Shown here: in pieces, positions 44,777 to 53,717 of the stretch | Numbering within the stretch: position 1 is the first letter of the stretch | Layout: each line of letters starts with the position of its first letter | NCBI RefSeq assembly: GCF_025420485.1 | Contig: NZ_JAOEFD010000002.1 | Coordinates: 183,113 to 247,112 of the forward strand | Origin: Nesterenkonia marinintestina | GTDB lineage: Bacteria; Actinomycetota; Actinomycetes; Actinomycetales; Micrococcaceae | Direction: 5' to 3' | Length of the DNA stretch: 64,000 bases | Program-made: the position numbers and the translations under genes | Notes under the pieces: model-generated | The model's input: only the letters and a program-made list of their open reading frames with translations | What the model was told of the DNA's origin: nothing | The model's database searches: none

Positions 44777-44827
44777 GGACCGGCCTGTGACGACCGGACT
44801 GGTGGGCGCCGAGCTGATGGGCGCCGT

Positions 44828-45700
44828 ATGGGACGGCTGACCGCGCGGACGAGGATCCGCCGATTCGACGCCGCGGGGCAGATCGATGCGCGCGCCGACC
44901 GACTGGCCGGTGAGGAGCCGCTGGAGATCCGGCTGGACGGCGACGACTTCGCCGTGGCGATGCGGACCCCCGGCCACGACGTCGAGCTGGTCCACGGCTT
45001 CCTGCTCTCCGAGGGGATCATCGACCGCGCCTCCGCGGTGCGCAGCATCGACTTCGCCTCCGGCCTGGACCCGGACGGCTCCCGGAACTACAACGTGGCC
45101 GAGGTCCGGCTCGGCCCCGAGGCTCGGCGGCAGGCCCCCGGCCGACAGGTGTACACGTCCTCGGCCTGCGGGATCTGCGGCACCGCATCGCTGGACGCGG
45201 TGCGCAAGGCCTCGCACCACCCGGTCTGCCACCACACGGCCGATCGCGGCCTGATCACGTCGGAGGCGCTCCTGACGCTGCCCGACCGGCTGCGGGCCGA
45301 ACAGCGGATCTTCGACGCCACCGGGGGGACCCACGCCGCGGCCCTCTTCCGGATGACGGGTCCCGACGAACCTGTGCTGATCTGCGCCCGGGAGGACGTC
45401 GGTCGTCACAATGCGATGGACAAGCTGCTCGGCCGGGCCCTGCTCGACGGTCTGCCTCCCCTCGAGGACTGCGTCGTCCAGGTCTCGGCCCGGGCCTCCT
45501 TCGAACTCGTGCAGAAGCTCGCCATGGCCGGCGCCCCGCTGCTCTCGGCGGTCAGCGCCCCCTCGTCGTCGGCCGTCGAGGTCGGCGAAGAGCTGGGCAT
45601 CACCGTGGTCGGCTTCAACAGGGGGAGGACGTGCAATGTCTACAGCCGCCCCGGACGCATCATCGGTGCAGGTCAGAGCCACGACCAACCCTCAGTGTGA
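44828..45700 (+). CDS. fdhD: Formate dehydrogenase accessory sulfurtransferase FdhD
   Basis: A 290-residue protein that passes sulfur from a cysteine desulfurase to the bis-MGD cofactor of formate dehydrogenase. The redox motif Cys114-Gly-Ile-Cys117 lies in SSACGICGTASLD. ICAREDVGRHNAMDKLLG and QVSARASFELVQKLAMAGAP are family signatures. A 51-nt gap separates it from the fusion gene. It directly precedes the enzyme it activates. Confidence 0.94.
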   Translation: MGRLTARTRIRRFDAAGQIDARADRLAGEEPLEIRLDGDDFAVAMRTPGHDVELVHGFLLSEGIIDRASAVRSIDFASGLDPDGSRNYNVAEVRLGPEARRQAPGRQVYTSSACGICGTASLDAVRKASHHPVCHHTADRGLITSEALLTLPDRLRAEQRIFDATGGTHAAALFRMTGPDEPVLICAREDVGRHNAMDKLLGRALLDGLPPLEDCVVQVSARASFELVQKLAMAGAPLLSAVSAPSSSAVEVGEELGITVVGFNRGRTCNVYSRPGRIIGAGQSHDQPSV

Positions 45701-45722
45701 CGCAGTCCACGCGTGCTAGGCT
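45696..45722 (+). promoter_or_regulatory. Promoter of the formate dehydrogenase operon
   Basis: TAGGCT (45717-45722) is followed by GACCGC and the ATG at 45729, so the transcript is probably leaderless. TGTGACGCAGTCCACG (45696-45711) resembles a CRP/FNR half-site arrangement; its centre at about -25 would favour repression, or it may be chance. Confidence 0.42.
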
Positions 45723-45728
45723 GACCGC

Positions 45729-48700
45729 ATGGCTCGCTTCACCCCGCTCGAATGGCCCGTGCTGCGGCAGTTCCGCACGGGCGATGCGACCGGACGCGGG
45801 CCGTCGGTCACCTCAGAACGCACCCGGACGATGCGTCCGCGCACCGAGGACGCGGACAGGGTCGCCCAGAGCGTCTGCCCCTACTGCGCCGTCGGCTGCG
45901 GACAGCTGGTCTATGCCAAGGATGACAAGGTCATCCAGATCGAGGGCGACCCGGACTCCCCGGTCTCCCGCGGACGCCTCTGCCCCAAGGGCGCGGCCAG
46001 CGAGCAGCTGGTGAACTCGACGGGACGGCAGACCACCGTCCTCTACCGGGCGCCGAAGGCGAAGGACTGGCAGTCCCTCGACCTCGACACCGCCATGGAC
46101 ATGATCGCAGACCGGTTCCTCGAGGCCCGCCGCAACCACTGGGAGGACGTCGACGAGGCCGGGCGCCCCCTGAACCGGACCATGGGCATCGCCTCCCTCG
46201 GCGGGGCCACCCTCGACAACGAAGAGAACTATCTGATCAAGAAGCTCTTCACCGCGGCGGGATCGGTGCAGATCGAGAACCAGGCCCGCATATGACACTC
46301 CGCCACGGTTCCCAGTCTGGGAGCCTCGTTCGGGCGCGGCGGCGCCACCCAGTCCCTGCAGGACATGGGAAACGCAGACTGCATCGTCATCCAGGGCTCG
46401 AACATGGCCGAGTGCCATCCGGTCGGGTTCCAGTGGGTCGCTGAGGCGAAGGCGCGCGGCGCCAGGGTCATCCACGTGGACCCGCGCTTCACCCGGACCA
46501 CGGCGGTCGCAGATCGTCACGTGCCGATCCGCGCCGGCTCGGACATCGTGCTGCTCGGTGCACTGATCAACCATGTGCTGAGCAACGGCCTCTGGTTCGA
46601 CGAATACGTGAAGGCCTTCACCAACGCCGCCACCGTCATCAACGACGCCTACGGCGACCCGGAGGACCTCGAAGGCCTGTTCTCCGGCTTCGACGCCGAG
46701 ACCGGGGCCTACGACCCCGCCTCCTGGGCGTACGCGAAGGCCGACGGCAGCGGCGAGCCCGCGGAGCCGGGGGAGGAGTCCCAGCAGGACCCCACCCTGC
46801 AGCACCCGAACTGCGTCTTCCAGATCCTGCGGCGGCACTACGCGCGCTACACCCCGGAGATGGTGACCGAAGCCTGCGGAATCTCAGCCGAGGACTTCGC
46901 CTTCCTGGCCGACACCGTCACGGAGAACTCCGGACGCGAACGCACCACCTGCTTCGCCTATGCCGTGGGCTGGACCCAGCACTCACAGGGCGCGCAGTAC
47001 ATCCGCACCGCCTCGATCCTGCAGCTGCTGCTGGGCAACATGGGTCGTCCCGGAGGCGGCATCATGGCCCTGCGCGGCCACGCCACCATCCAGGGCTCCA
47101 CGGACATCCCGACGCTGTTCAACCTGCTCCCCGGATACCTGCCCATGCCCAAGGCCGGGGTCCATGACACCCTCGAGGACTACCTGGACTCGGTCGGCAC
47201 CAAGGACCAGAAGGGCTTCTGGGCCAACGCCGACGCCTACACCGTCAGCCTGCTCAAGGCCTGGTGGGGCGACGCGGCCACCGAGGACAACGACTTCGCC
47301 TATGACAACCTGCCCCGACTGACCGGACCGCACGGGACCTACCAGACCGTGATGCGCATGCTCGACGACGAGGTCGACGGCTTCTTCATCCTCGGCCAGA
47401 ACCCCGCGGTCGGCTCGGCCAACGGACGCATGCAGCGCCGCGGCATGTCCCATCTGAAGTGGCTCGTGGTCCGGGACTTCTCCCTCATCGAGTCGGCGAC
47501 GTGGTGGAAGGACGGCCCCGAGATCGAGTCCGGGGAGATGCGCACCGAGGACATCGACACCGAGGTGTTCTTCATGCCGGCGGCCAACCACACGGAGAAG
47601 GCCGGCAGCTTCACCCAGACTCAGCGGATGGTCCAATGGAGGCACCAGGCGGTCCACCCGCCGGACGACGCCACCTCCGAGCTGCAGTTCTTCCACGACC
47701 TCGGGCTGCGCATCCGTGAGCGGCTCGCCGACTCCGGCGATCCCCGAGACCGTCCCCTGCTGGACCTCACCTGGGACTATCCGGTGGACGAGGACGGCGA
47801 GCCCGACCCGGAGTCGGTGCTGGCCGAGATCAACGGTCGACACCTCACCGGTGAGGCCGCGGGTGAGCCGCTCTCGGCCTTCACCCAGATGCGCGCCGAC
47901 GGCTCCACCTCCGGCGGCTGCTGGATCTACTCGGGGATCTACGCCGACGGCGTCAACCATGCCGCACGGCGGAAGCCGGGACGGGAGCAGGACGAGGTCG
48001 CCTCCGAGTGGGCGTGGGCGTGGCCGGCGAACCGCCGCATCCTCTACAACCGAGCGTCGGCCGATGCCGAGGGTCAGCCCTGGAGCGAACGCAAGAAGTA
48101 CATGTGGTGGGACGCCGAGGCTGGCAAGTGGTCCGGGAAGGACGTCTCCGACTTCCCCGCGGACCGGGCCCCGGACGCCGTGCCGGACCGCAGCCTGGGC
48201 GGACCGGAGGCGCTCACCGGGACCGACGCCTTCATCATGCAGCCCGACGGCAAGGCGTGGCTGTTCGCCCCGACCGGGATGATCGACGGGCCGCTCCCCA
48301 CCCACTACGAGGCGCAGGAGTCGCCGGTGGAGAATCCGCTGTATCCGCAGCAGCAGAGCCCCTCCCGGATCACCTTCGCCCGGGACGACAACCTCAGCGC
48401 ACCCAGCGCCGGCCATGCCGGCGCCGGGGTCTACCCGTACGTGTTCACCACCTATCGGCTCACCGAACACCACACGGCCGGCGGCATGAGCCGGTGGCTG
48501 CCCTACCTCTCCGAGCTCCAGCCCGAGATGTTCTGCGAGGTCTCGCCCCAGCTGGCCGCAGAACGGGGCCTCGAGCCCTACGGCTGGGCCACACTGGTCT
48601 CGCCGCGGGCCGTCATCGAAGCCCGCGTCCTGATCACCCGACGGATGATGCCGCTGACCGTCGCCGGGAACACGGTCCACCAGATCGGCCTGCCGTACCA

Positions 48701-49070
48701 CTGGGCGGTCGGACGGGAGGCCGTGATCACCGGCGACTCGGCCAACGACCTGATCGGCATCAGCCTCGACCCCAACGTGCAGATCCAGGACTCCAAGACC
48801 GGATCCTGCGACATCATCCCCGGCCGCCGCCCCCGCGGCGCCGAGGCTCAGCGGCTGGTGGACGAGTACATCGAACGCTCCGGCGCCTCCGTGGAGGCTG
48901 AGGCGAGACGCATCAGCGCACCCGGAGTGCGCGAGGGCACCGAGACGCCCCTCGACGAGGCGCACCCGCAGGAGGGCGACCCCGCCGAGGCGGGCGAGTC
49001 CCACGCCCTGCGCGCAGAGCAGGACGCCGGGGACCACCGGAAGCGGACGCCGAGGGAGGATCAGCGATGA
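45729..49070 (+). CDS. Formate dehydrogenase catalytic subunit, selenocysteine-containing
   Basis: A 1113-residue FdnG-type molybdoenzyme oxidising formate to CO2, read through an in-frame UGA at 46293-46295 as selenocysteine 189. The surrounding ENQARI-U-HSATVPSLGASFGRG aligns with the active site of Sec formate dehydrogenases (RVUH...FGRG). The sequence continues in the same frame without gap after the UGA. A 4Fe-4S site is formed by Cys50, 53, 57 and 85 (CPYCAVGCG, GRLCPKG). Bis-MGD-binding segments follow (CIVIQGSNMAECHPVGFQW, VDPRFTRTTAVAD) and a C-terminal dinucleotide domain. No Tat signal is visible, so it may face the cytoplasm. ATGA overlap with the iron-sulfur subunit. Confidence 0.93.
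46293..46325 (+). promoter_or_regulatory. UGA selenocysteine codon with bacterial SECIS-like hairpin
   Basis: The UGA (46293-46295) is followed after 11 nt by an 8-bp stem, 46307-46314 pairing with 46318-46325 (one G-U pair), around the loop G-U-C. E. coli fdhF and fdnG also have a stem just after UGA with an apical G-U recognised by SelB. Position and loop fit the bSECIS model; binding is inferred. Confidence 0.85.
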
Positions 49071-50116
49071 GCCGGACCGCCGCCTGGGAGGACCCCAGCG
49101 CCGAGCTGCACTGGGAGGACCAGGCCCAGCCTCGCAAGGGCTTCTTCACCGACACCTCCATCTGCATCGGCTGCAAGGCCTGCGAGGTCGCGTGCAAGGA
49201 GTGGAACCGGAACCCGACGGACGGCTCCTTCGAACTCCTGGAGTCCTCGTACGACAACACCGGGGCGCTGGGGGCCAACACCTGGCGCCACGTCGCCTTC
49301 GTCGAACAGGACCGGGACCGGATCACCGCGGCCCGCGAGTCCGGCCGACAGCTCGTCAGCCTCGGCATGCCCGGGGTCGGACCTCCCGAGTCCGCTCCCT
49401 CCGCCGGCGGCGCCGCCGAGCCTCCCGACCTCCTGGCCGCCCTGGAGGGCGGCGAACAGATGGACCTCACTCCGCCGGACACCGACGAGTTCCGGTGGCT
49501 GATGTCCTCGGACGTGTGCAAGCACTGCACCCACGCCGGCTGTCTCGACGTCTGCCCGACCGGGGCCCTCTTCCGCACCGAATTCGGCACCGTGGTCGTC
49601 CAGGCCGACGTCTGCAACGGATGCGGCACCTGCGTGGCCGGCTGCCCCTTCGGGGTGATCGAGCGCCGCGACGACGGCACCGTCCACCCCAAGGCTGAGC
49701 GCGAGGGTGCCCAGCGCGTGGAGCAGGACATCCCGCACCAGGGCACGGCGAACAAGTGCACCCTCTGCTACGACCGCATGGTCGTCGGGGAGACGCCGGC
49801 GTGCGCCAAGACCTGCCCGACCACCTCCATCAAGTACGGGGACCATGAGGACATGGTCGAGACCGCCGAGGCGAGGGTCCGAGAGCTCCACGACCGGGGG
49901 ATGACCGAGGCGCGCCTCTACGGCGCGAACCCCGACGACGGCGTCGGCGGCATCGGGTCGGTCTTCCTCCTCCTCGACGAGCCTGAGGTCTACGGGCTCC
50001 CGCCCGACCCCCGGGTGGCCACCAAGGATCTGCCGCAGATGTACGCCGCCGCCGGCCTCGCCGCCGCCGGCATGCTCGCCGGCGTCGCCGCGGCCTTCCT
50101 GGGGAGCCGCCGATGA
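49067..50116 (+). CDS. Formate dehydrogenase iron-sulfur (electron transfer) subunit
   Basis: A 349-residue FdnH-like ferredoxin subunit. Four 4Fe-4S sites can be read: CIGCKACEVACKEW (residues 31-44), CKHCTHAGCLDVCPTGAL, CNGCGTCVAGCPFGV, and CTLCYDRMVVGETPACAKTCPTTSI. The C-terminus has one hydrophobic stretch (AAAGLAAAGMLAGVAAAFLG) resembling the single anchor helix of FdnH. It conducts electrons from the catalytic subunit to the membrane subunit. A Gly/Ala/Pro-rich insert near residues 100-130 lies between clusters 1 and 2. ATGA overlaps on both sides. Confidence 0.93.
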   Translation: MSRTAAWEDPSAELHWEDQAQPRKGFFTDTSICIGCKACEVACKEWNRNPTDGSFELLESSYDNTGALGANTWRHVAFVEQDRDRITAARESGRQLVSLGMPGVGPPESAPSAGGAAEPPDLLAALEGGEQMDLTPPDTDEFRWLMSSDVCKHCTHAGCLDVCPTGALFRTEFGTVVVQADVCNGCGTCVAGCPFGVIERRDDGTVHPKAEREGAQRVEQDIPHQGTANKCTLCYDRMVVGETPACAKTCPTTSIKYGDHEDMVETAEARVRELHDRGMTEARLYGANPDDGVGGIGSVFLLLDEPEVYGLPPDPRVATKDLPQMYAAAGLAAAGMLAGVAAAFLGSRR

Positions 50117-51216
50117 CGACCTCCGAGTTCGACAGCTACCGTCCGGAGGAGTCCGGCCGCGCCTTCGGGCGCCGTCGGGACCGCCGACGCCGGGGCGGAC
50201 GCCGCGGACGCGGCGGCGGAGCCGACGGCTCCCGCGAGATGACGATGGTCGAGGATCCGCAGTTCTCGTCCTACTACGGTCGACAGGTGGTCAAGGCTCC
50301 GCCCTGGGGCCACGAGATCGGTGCCTACCTGTTCCTCGGGGGACTCGCCGGAGGCTCGGCCCTCCTGGCCGCAGGGGCCCAGCTCACCGGACGGACTCGG
50401 CTGCGACGCAGCGCCCGGCTCACCGCGGCGACGGCGCTCGCCGGGGGTACGGTCGCGCTGATCGCCGACCTCGGTCGGCCGGAACGGTTCCTCTACATGC
50501 TGCGCACCGTGAAGGTCACCTCGCCGATGAGCCTCGGCACATGGATCCTTTCCGGCTTCGGCGCCGGGGCCGGAGTCGCCGCGGCGGCCGAGGCCGACCG
50601 GGTGACCGGCGGGCGGCTGCCCCTGGGACCCCTGCGCCGGCTCCTGCACGCCGCGGAGGGCCCCGCAGGGCTGGGGGCGGCGGTGCTGGGTGCACCGCTG
50701 GCCTCCTACACCGGGGTGCTGCTGTCGAACACGGCCATACCCACCTGGTACGCCTCCCGGCACCACCTGCCCTACGTCTTCGTCGGCTCGGCGGGCCTGG
50801 CCTCCGGCGGGGCGGCCATGATCACCTCTCCGGTCCGTGAGGCCGGTCCCGGGCGGGTCCTGGCCTGCCTCGGCGTCGTCGTCGACGTCGTCGCCATGGA
50901 GCGGATGAAGGCCTCCATGCACCCCATGGAGCTCGAGCCGCTGGAGGAGGGCGCACCGGGAACGATGGTGAAGTGGGCCGAGCGGCTCGCGATCGCCGGA
51001 GGAGTCGGCACCGTCCTCGGCGGCCGGTGGCGCCCGACGGCGGTGCTCTCCGGCCTCGCACTGGTCACCGCCTCAGCCCTGACCCGTTTCGGCGTGCTCG
51101 ACGCCGGGCTGGATTCCGCGAAGGACCCGAAGCACACCATCGAACCTCAGAAGGCCCGCCTGGCCGCACGACGAGCCGCCGGCATCACCGGTGACTCCAT
51201 CACCACGGTCGGCTGA
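50113..51216 (+). CDS. NrfD/PsrC-family membrane subunit of formate dehydrogenase
   Basis: A 367-residue integral membrane protein with about eight hydrophobic segments, starting with IGAYLFLGGLAGGSALLAAGAQL. An Arg/Gly-rich cytosolic N-terminus of about 45 residues precedes KAPPWGHEIGAYLFLGG, a signature of the NrfD family. GRPERFLYMLRTVKVTSPMSLGTWIL matches the conserved loop. NrfD subunits pass electrons to the quinone pool without haem, so this replaces the cytochrome b subunit (FdnI) of E. coli. It ends 9 bp before the convergent selD. Confidence 0.88.
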   Translation: MTTSEFDSYRPEESGRAFGRRRDRRRRGGRRGRGGGADGSREMTMVEDPQFSSYYGRQVVKAPPWGHEIGAYLFLGGLAGGSALLAAGAQLTGRTRLRRSARLTAATALAGGTVALIADLGRPERFLYMLRTVKVTSPMSLGTWILSGFGAGAGVAAAAEADRVTGGRLPLGPLRRLLHAAEGPAGLGAAVLGAPLASYTGVLLSNTAIPTWYASRHHLPYVFVGSAGLASGGAAMITSPVREAGPGRVLACLGVVVDVVAMERMKASMHPMELEPLEEGAPGTMVKWAERLAIAGGVGTVLGGRWRPTAVLSGLALVTASALTRFGVLDAGLDSAKDPKHTIEPQKARLAARRAAGITGDSITTVG

Positions 51217-51223
51217 ACCGGCC
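51207..51223. terminator. Candidate hairpin between the fdh operon and selD
   Basis: GGTCGG (51207-51212) can pair with CCGGCC (51218-51223), with one G-U pair and a CTGAA loop spanning the membrane-subunit stop codon. The genes converge here. Short stem, no T-run. Confidence 0.3.
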
Positions 51224-51225
51224 GA

Positions 51226-52227
51226 TCAGCGGATCGCGATCCCCGGCTCCGCGGTGGTCTCGCCGACGACGGGGTGCCCCGGCAGCTCGCCGACCACCAG
51301 CAGTCCGCCCGAGGTCTGCGCATCGGCGAGCAGCAGCAGGTCCTCCTCGGAGGTGCCCGGCCCCGGGCGGACATGCGGGCGGACCCAGTCCAGATTGCGC
51401 CTCGACCCGCCGGGGACGAAGCCCTCGGTCAGCGACCGCTCGGCTCCGTCCAGCAGGGGGACCGAGGCTCGGTCGACCACCGCTCCGACGCCGGAGGCCC
51501 GGCACATCTTGTGCAGGTGTCCCAGGAGCCCGAAGCCGGTGACGTCGGTGGCGGCCCGCAGTCCGGCCTGCACGGCCTCGGCGGAGGCCTCGGCGTTCAG
51601 CGCGGTCATCACCTCCACCGCCTCGGCGAAGACCTCGCCTGTGGACTTGTGCCGGTTGTTGAGCACCCCCAGCCCCAGCGGCTTGGTCAGGGTCAGCGGC
51701 AGTCCGGGGGCCGCGGCGTCGTTGCGCAGCAGTCGATCCGGGTGCGCGGTGCCGGTCACCGCCATGCCGTACTTCGGCTCGGGGTCGTCCACCGTGTGAC
51801 CCCCGATCACGGGGCAGCCGACGCGGGAGGCCACATCGACGCCGCCGCGCAGCACCTCGGTGAGCATCTCCAGGGGCAGGACCTCGCGGGGCCAGCCCAC
51901 CAGATTCAGCGCGACCGTGGGTGTGCCCCCCATCGCATAGATGTCGGACAGGGCGTTCGCCGCGGCGATCCGACCCCAGTCGAAGGGGTCGTCGACCACC
52001 GGGGTGAAGAAGTCCGCGGTGGAGAGCACCGCCAAGTCGCCGCGCACCCGGACCGCGGCGGCGTCGTCGCCGTCGTCGAGTCCGACGATGACGTCCCCGG
52101 AGGTCTGCGGCCCGAGTCCGGCGACGACCTGTTCCAGCTCGCCCGGGGGGATCTTGCAGGCGCAGCCGCCTCCGTGGGCGGTGTCCGTGAGTCGGACGGA
52201 CTCTGGGTGGGGGGAGGCGTGTGACAT
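51226..52227 (-). CDS. selD: Selenide, water dikinase
   Basis: A 333-residue enzyme making selenophosphate from selenide and ATP, the selenium donor for Sec synthesis. The active-site loop HGGGCACK has Cys22 (Sec or Cys 17 in E. coli numbering) and Lys25. The cysteine form means the enzyme needs no Sec for its own synthesis. VGLDDGDDAAAVRV, ANALSDIYAMGGTP and GGHTVDDPEPKYGMAVTG are ATP-binding segments. Divergent from the tRNA-Sec gene, 44 bp apart. Confidence 0.95.
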   Translation of the reverse strand: MSHASPHPESVRLTDTAHGGGCACKIPPGELEQVVAGLGPQTSGDVIVGLDDGDDAAAVRVRGDLAVLSTADFFTPVVDDPFDWGRIAAANALSDIYAMGGTPTVALNLVGWPREVLPLEMLTEVLRGGVDVASRVGCPVIGGHTVDDPEPKYGMAVTGTAHPDRLLRNDAAAPGLPLTLTKPLGLGVLNNRHKSTGEVFAEAVEVMTALNAEASAEAVQAGLRAATDVTGFGLLGHLHKMCRASGVGAVVDRASVPLLDGAERSLTEGFVPGGSRRNLDWVRPHVRPGPGTSEEDLLLLADAQTSGGLLVVGELPGHPVVGETTAEPGIAIR

Positions 52228-52233
52228 GGGTCG

Positions 52234-52239
52234 AGTATA
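52234..52239 (-). promoter_or_regulatory. -10 box of a probable leaderless selD promoter
   Basis: TATACT on the minus strand, then CGACCC, then ATG at 52227. It is among the best -10 matches in the window. Confidence 0.5.
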
Positions 52240-52271
52240 GGAGCCGCCGGTGCCGGTGGTACATTGCGGGC

Positions 52272-52366
52272 GGAGGCGTACGGGTCCTGGTGGGCCCCCC
52301 GGTCTTCAAAACCGGTGAGACCGAGCACCTCGGTCTGGCGGGTTCGATTCCCGTCCGCCTCCGCCA
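52272..52366 (+). tRNA. selC: tRNA-Sec (UCA anticodon)
   Basis: 95 nt with encoded CCA. Acceptor stem 52272-52279 with 52355-52362 (seven pairs plus a U-C mismatch at pair 8). Long 6-bp D-stem 52282-52287/52292-52297 with a UGGU loop. Anticodon loop 52304-52310 with UCA at 52306-52308. 8-bp variable arm 52318-52325/52329-52336. T-arm with TTCGATT loop, discriminator G. The long D-stem, 4-nt D-loop, large variable arm and UCA anticodon identify tRNA-Sec, which serine loads before SelA converts it. Confidence 0.96.
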
Positions 52367-52415
52367 ACGTCGCCGACACCGTCGACGCCGTCGACTCCAG
52401 GGTGAGGAGGGTCGG

Positions 52416-53717
52416 ATGGAGGACCCGCGCCGACGCATCCCGCGCACCGACGTCCTCGCCGCACTGGAGCCGGTGCGCGCGGCCGAGCGGTCGCTGGGGC
52501 GCACGGTCGTGCGAGGCATGATCAGAGGCGTCCAGGAGACTGCGCGACGAGGTGAGATCGCTCCTGAGGCGGTCGAGCAGCGGCTGCTGGAGCTGCTCGC
52601 CGGACGCCGCCCCTCCTCGCTGCGGCCCGTGCTCAACGCCACCGGAGTCGTCATCCACACCAACCTCGGTCGGGCACCGCTCGCGGAGTCCGCCGTCCGA
52701 GCCCTGACAGAGGCCGGGGGCTACGTCGACGTCGAGATGGATCTGACCACCGGCTCCCGCGCCAGGCGCGGCGAGGCCGCACGGGCGGCCCTGCTGCAGC
52801 GCTGTCCGGCGGCCGAGGACGCCCTGGTCGTCAACAACGGGGCCGCCGCCCTGGTGCTGGCCACCACCGCACTCGCCGGCGACGCCGAGGTCGTCGTCAG
52901 CCGCGGCGAACTCATCGAGATCGGTGCAGGATTCCGCCTGCCCGACCTCATCGCCTCCACCGGAGCCCGCCTGCGAGAGGTCGGCACCACCAACCGGACG
53001 CACCTGTCGGACTACTCCGCCGCCCTCGGGCCGCGGACCGGATGTCTGCTGAAGGTCCACCCCAGCAACTTCCGGGTGGAGGGATTCACCGCCGAGGTCG
53101 AGGTCGCGGAGCTGAGCGGCCTCGCCGCCTCGCACGGAGCGCCCCTGGTGGTCGACATCGGCAGCGGCCTCTTCGACGCCGATCCGCTGCTGCCCGAGGA
53201 GCCGGACTTCGACGCCGTGCTGCGCGCCGGCGCGGACGTCGTCATCGCCAGCGGGGACAAGCTGCTCGGCGGACCGCAGGCCGGCATCGTCCTCGGCCGC
53301 GCCGAGGCGGTGGCGCAGCTGGCGCGGCACCCGCTGGCCCGGGCCGTACGTGCCGACAAGCTGACGCTGGCGGCTCTCGAGGCCACCCTGCACGCCGACG
53401 AGACTCCGGTAGGGACGGCGCTGCACGTGTCCCGCGACGATCTGCTGCGTCGGTCGGAACGGCTCGCCCGGGCCCTCGACGTCACGGTCGTCGAACATGA
53501 CGGACGTGTTGGAGGGGGAGGGGGAGCAGGTGTTCCGCTGCCCGGCGTCGCCGCGGCCCTGCCCGAAGCGGCCGCCGCTCCGCTGCGCACAGGAGACCCG
53601 GCCGTGCTGCCGAGGCTCACCGACGGATGGTGTCTGATCGACCTGCGATGCGTCCCCGAGGACCGCGACGACGAGGTCCTGTCCGCCGCTCGCACGGCGC
53701 TGGAGGCGATCCGGTGA
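52416..53717 (+). CDS. selA: L-seryl-tRNA(Sec) selenium transferase
   Basis: A 433-residue PLP enzyme that converts Ser-tRNA-Sec to Sec-tRNA-Sec with selenophosphate. Key segments: RPVLNATGVVIHTNLGRAPLAE near residue 70, NNGAAALVLATTALA, GSGLFD, and the Schiff-base Lys in VVIASGDKLLGGPQAG. ATG at 52416 with GGGTGAGGAGG upstream. An open frame runs back through the tRNA gene but cannot be coding. The stop overlaps the selB GTG. Confidence 0.95.
   Translation: MEDPRRRIPRTDVLAALEPVRAAERSLGRTVVRGMIRGVQETARRGEIAPEAVEQRLLELLAGRRPSSLRPVLNATGVVIHTNLGRAPLAESAVRALTEAGGYVDVEMDLTTGSRARRGEAARAALLQRCPAAEDALVVNNGAAALVLATTALAGDAEVVVSRGELIEIGAGFRLPDLIASTGARLREVGTTNRTHLSDYSAALGPRTGCLLKVHPSNFRVEGFTAEVEVAELSGLAASHGAPLVVDIGSGLFDADPLLPEEPDFDAVLRAGADVVIASGDKLLGGPQAGIVLGRAEAVAQLARHPLARAVRADKLTLAALEATLHADETPVGTALHVSRDDLLRRSERLARALDVTVVEHDGRVGGGGGAGVPLPGVAAALPEAAAAPLRTGDPAVLPRLTDGWCLIDLRCVPEDRDDEVLSAARTALEAIR

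Noticed and set aside
46293..46295. In-frame TGA read as a nonsense mutation making the formate dehydrogenase a pseudogene
   Set aside because: The frame continues uninterrupted to 49070, the position matches the Sec site of FdnG-type enzymes, a SECIS-like hairpin follows, and all sel genes are adjacent.
52221..52415. Upstream in-frame extension of selA through the tRNA-Sec gene
   Set aside because: The region is a complete tRNA gene; a good RBS and ATG lie after it at 52416.
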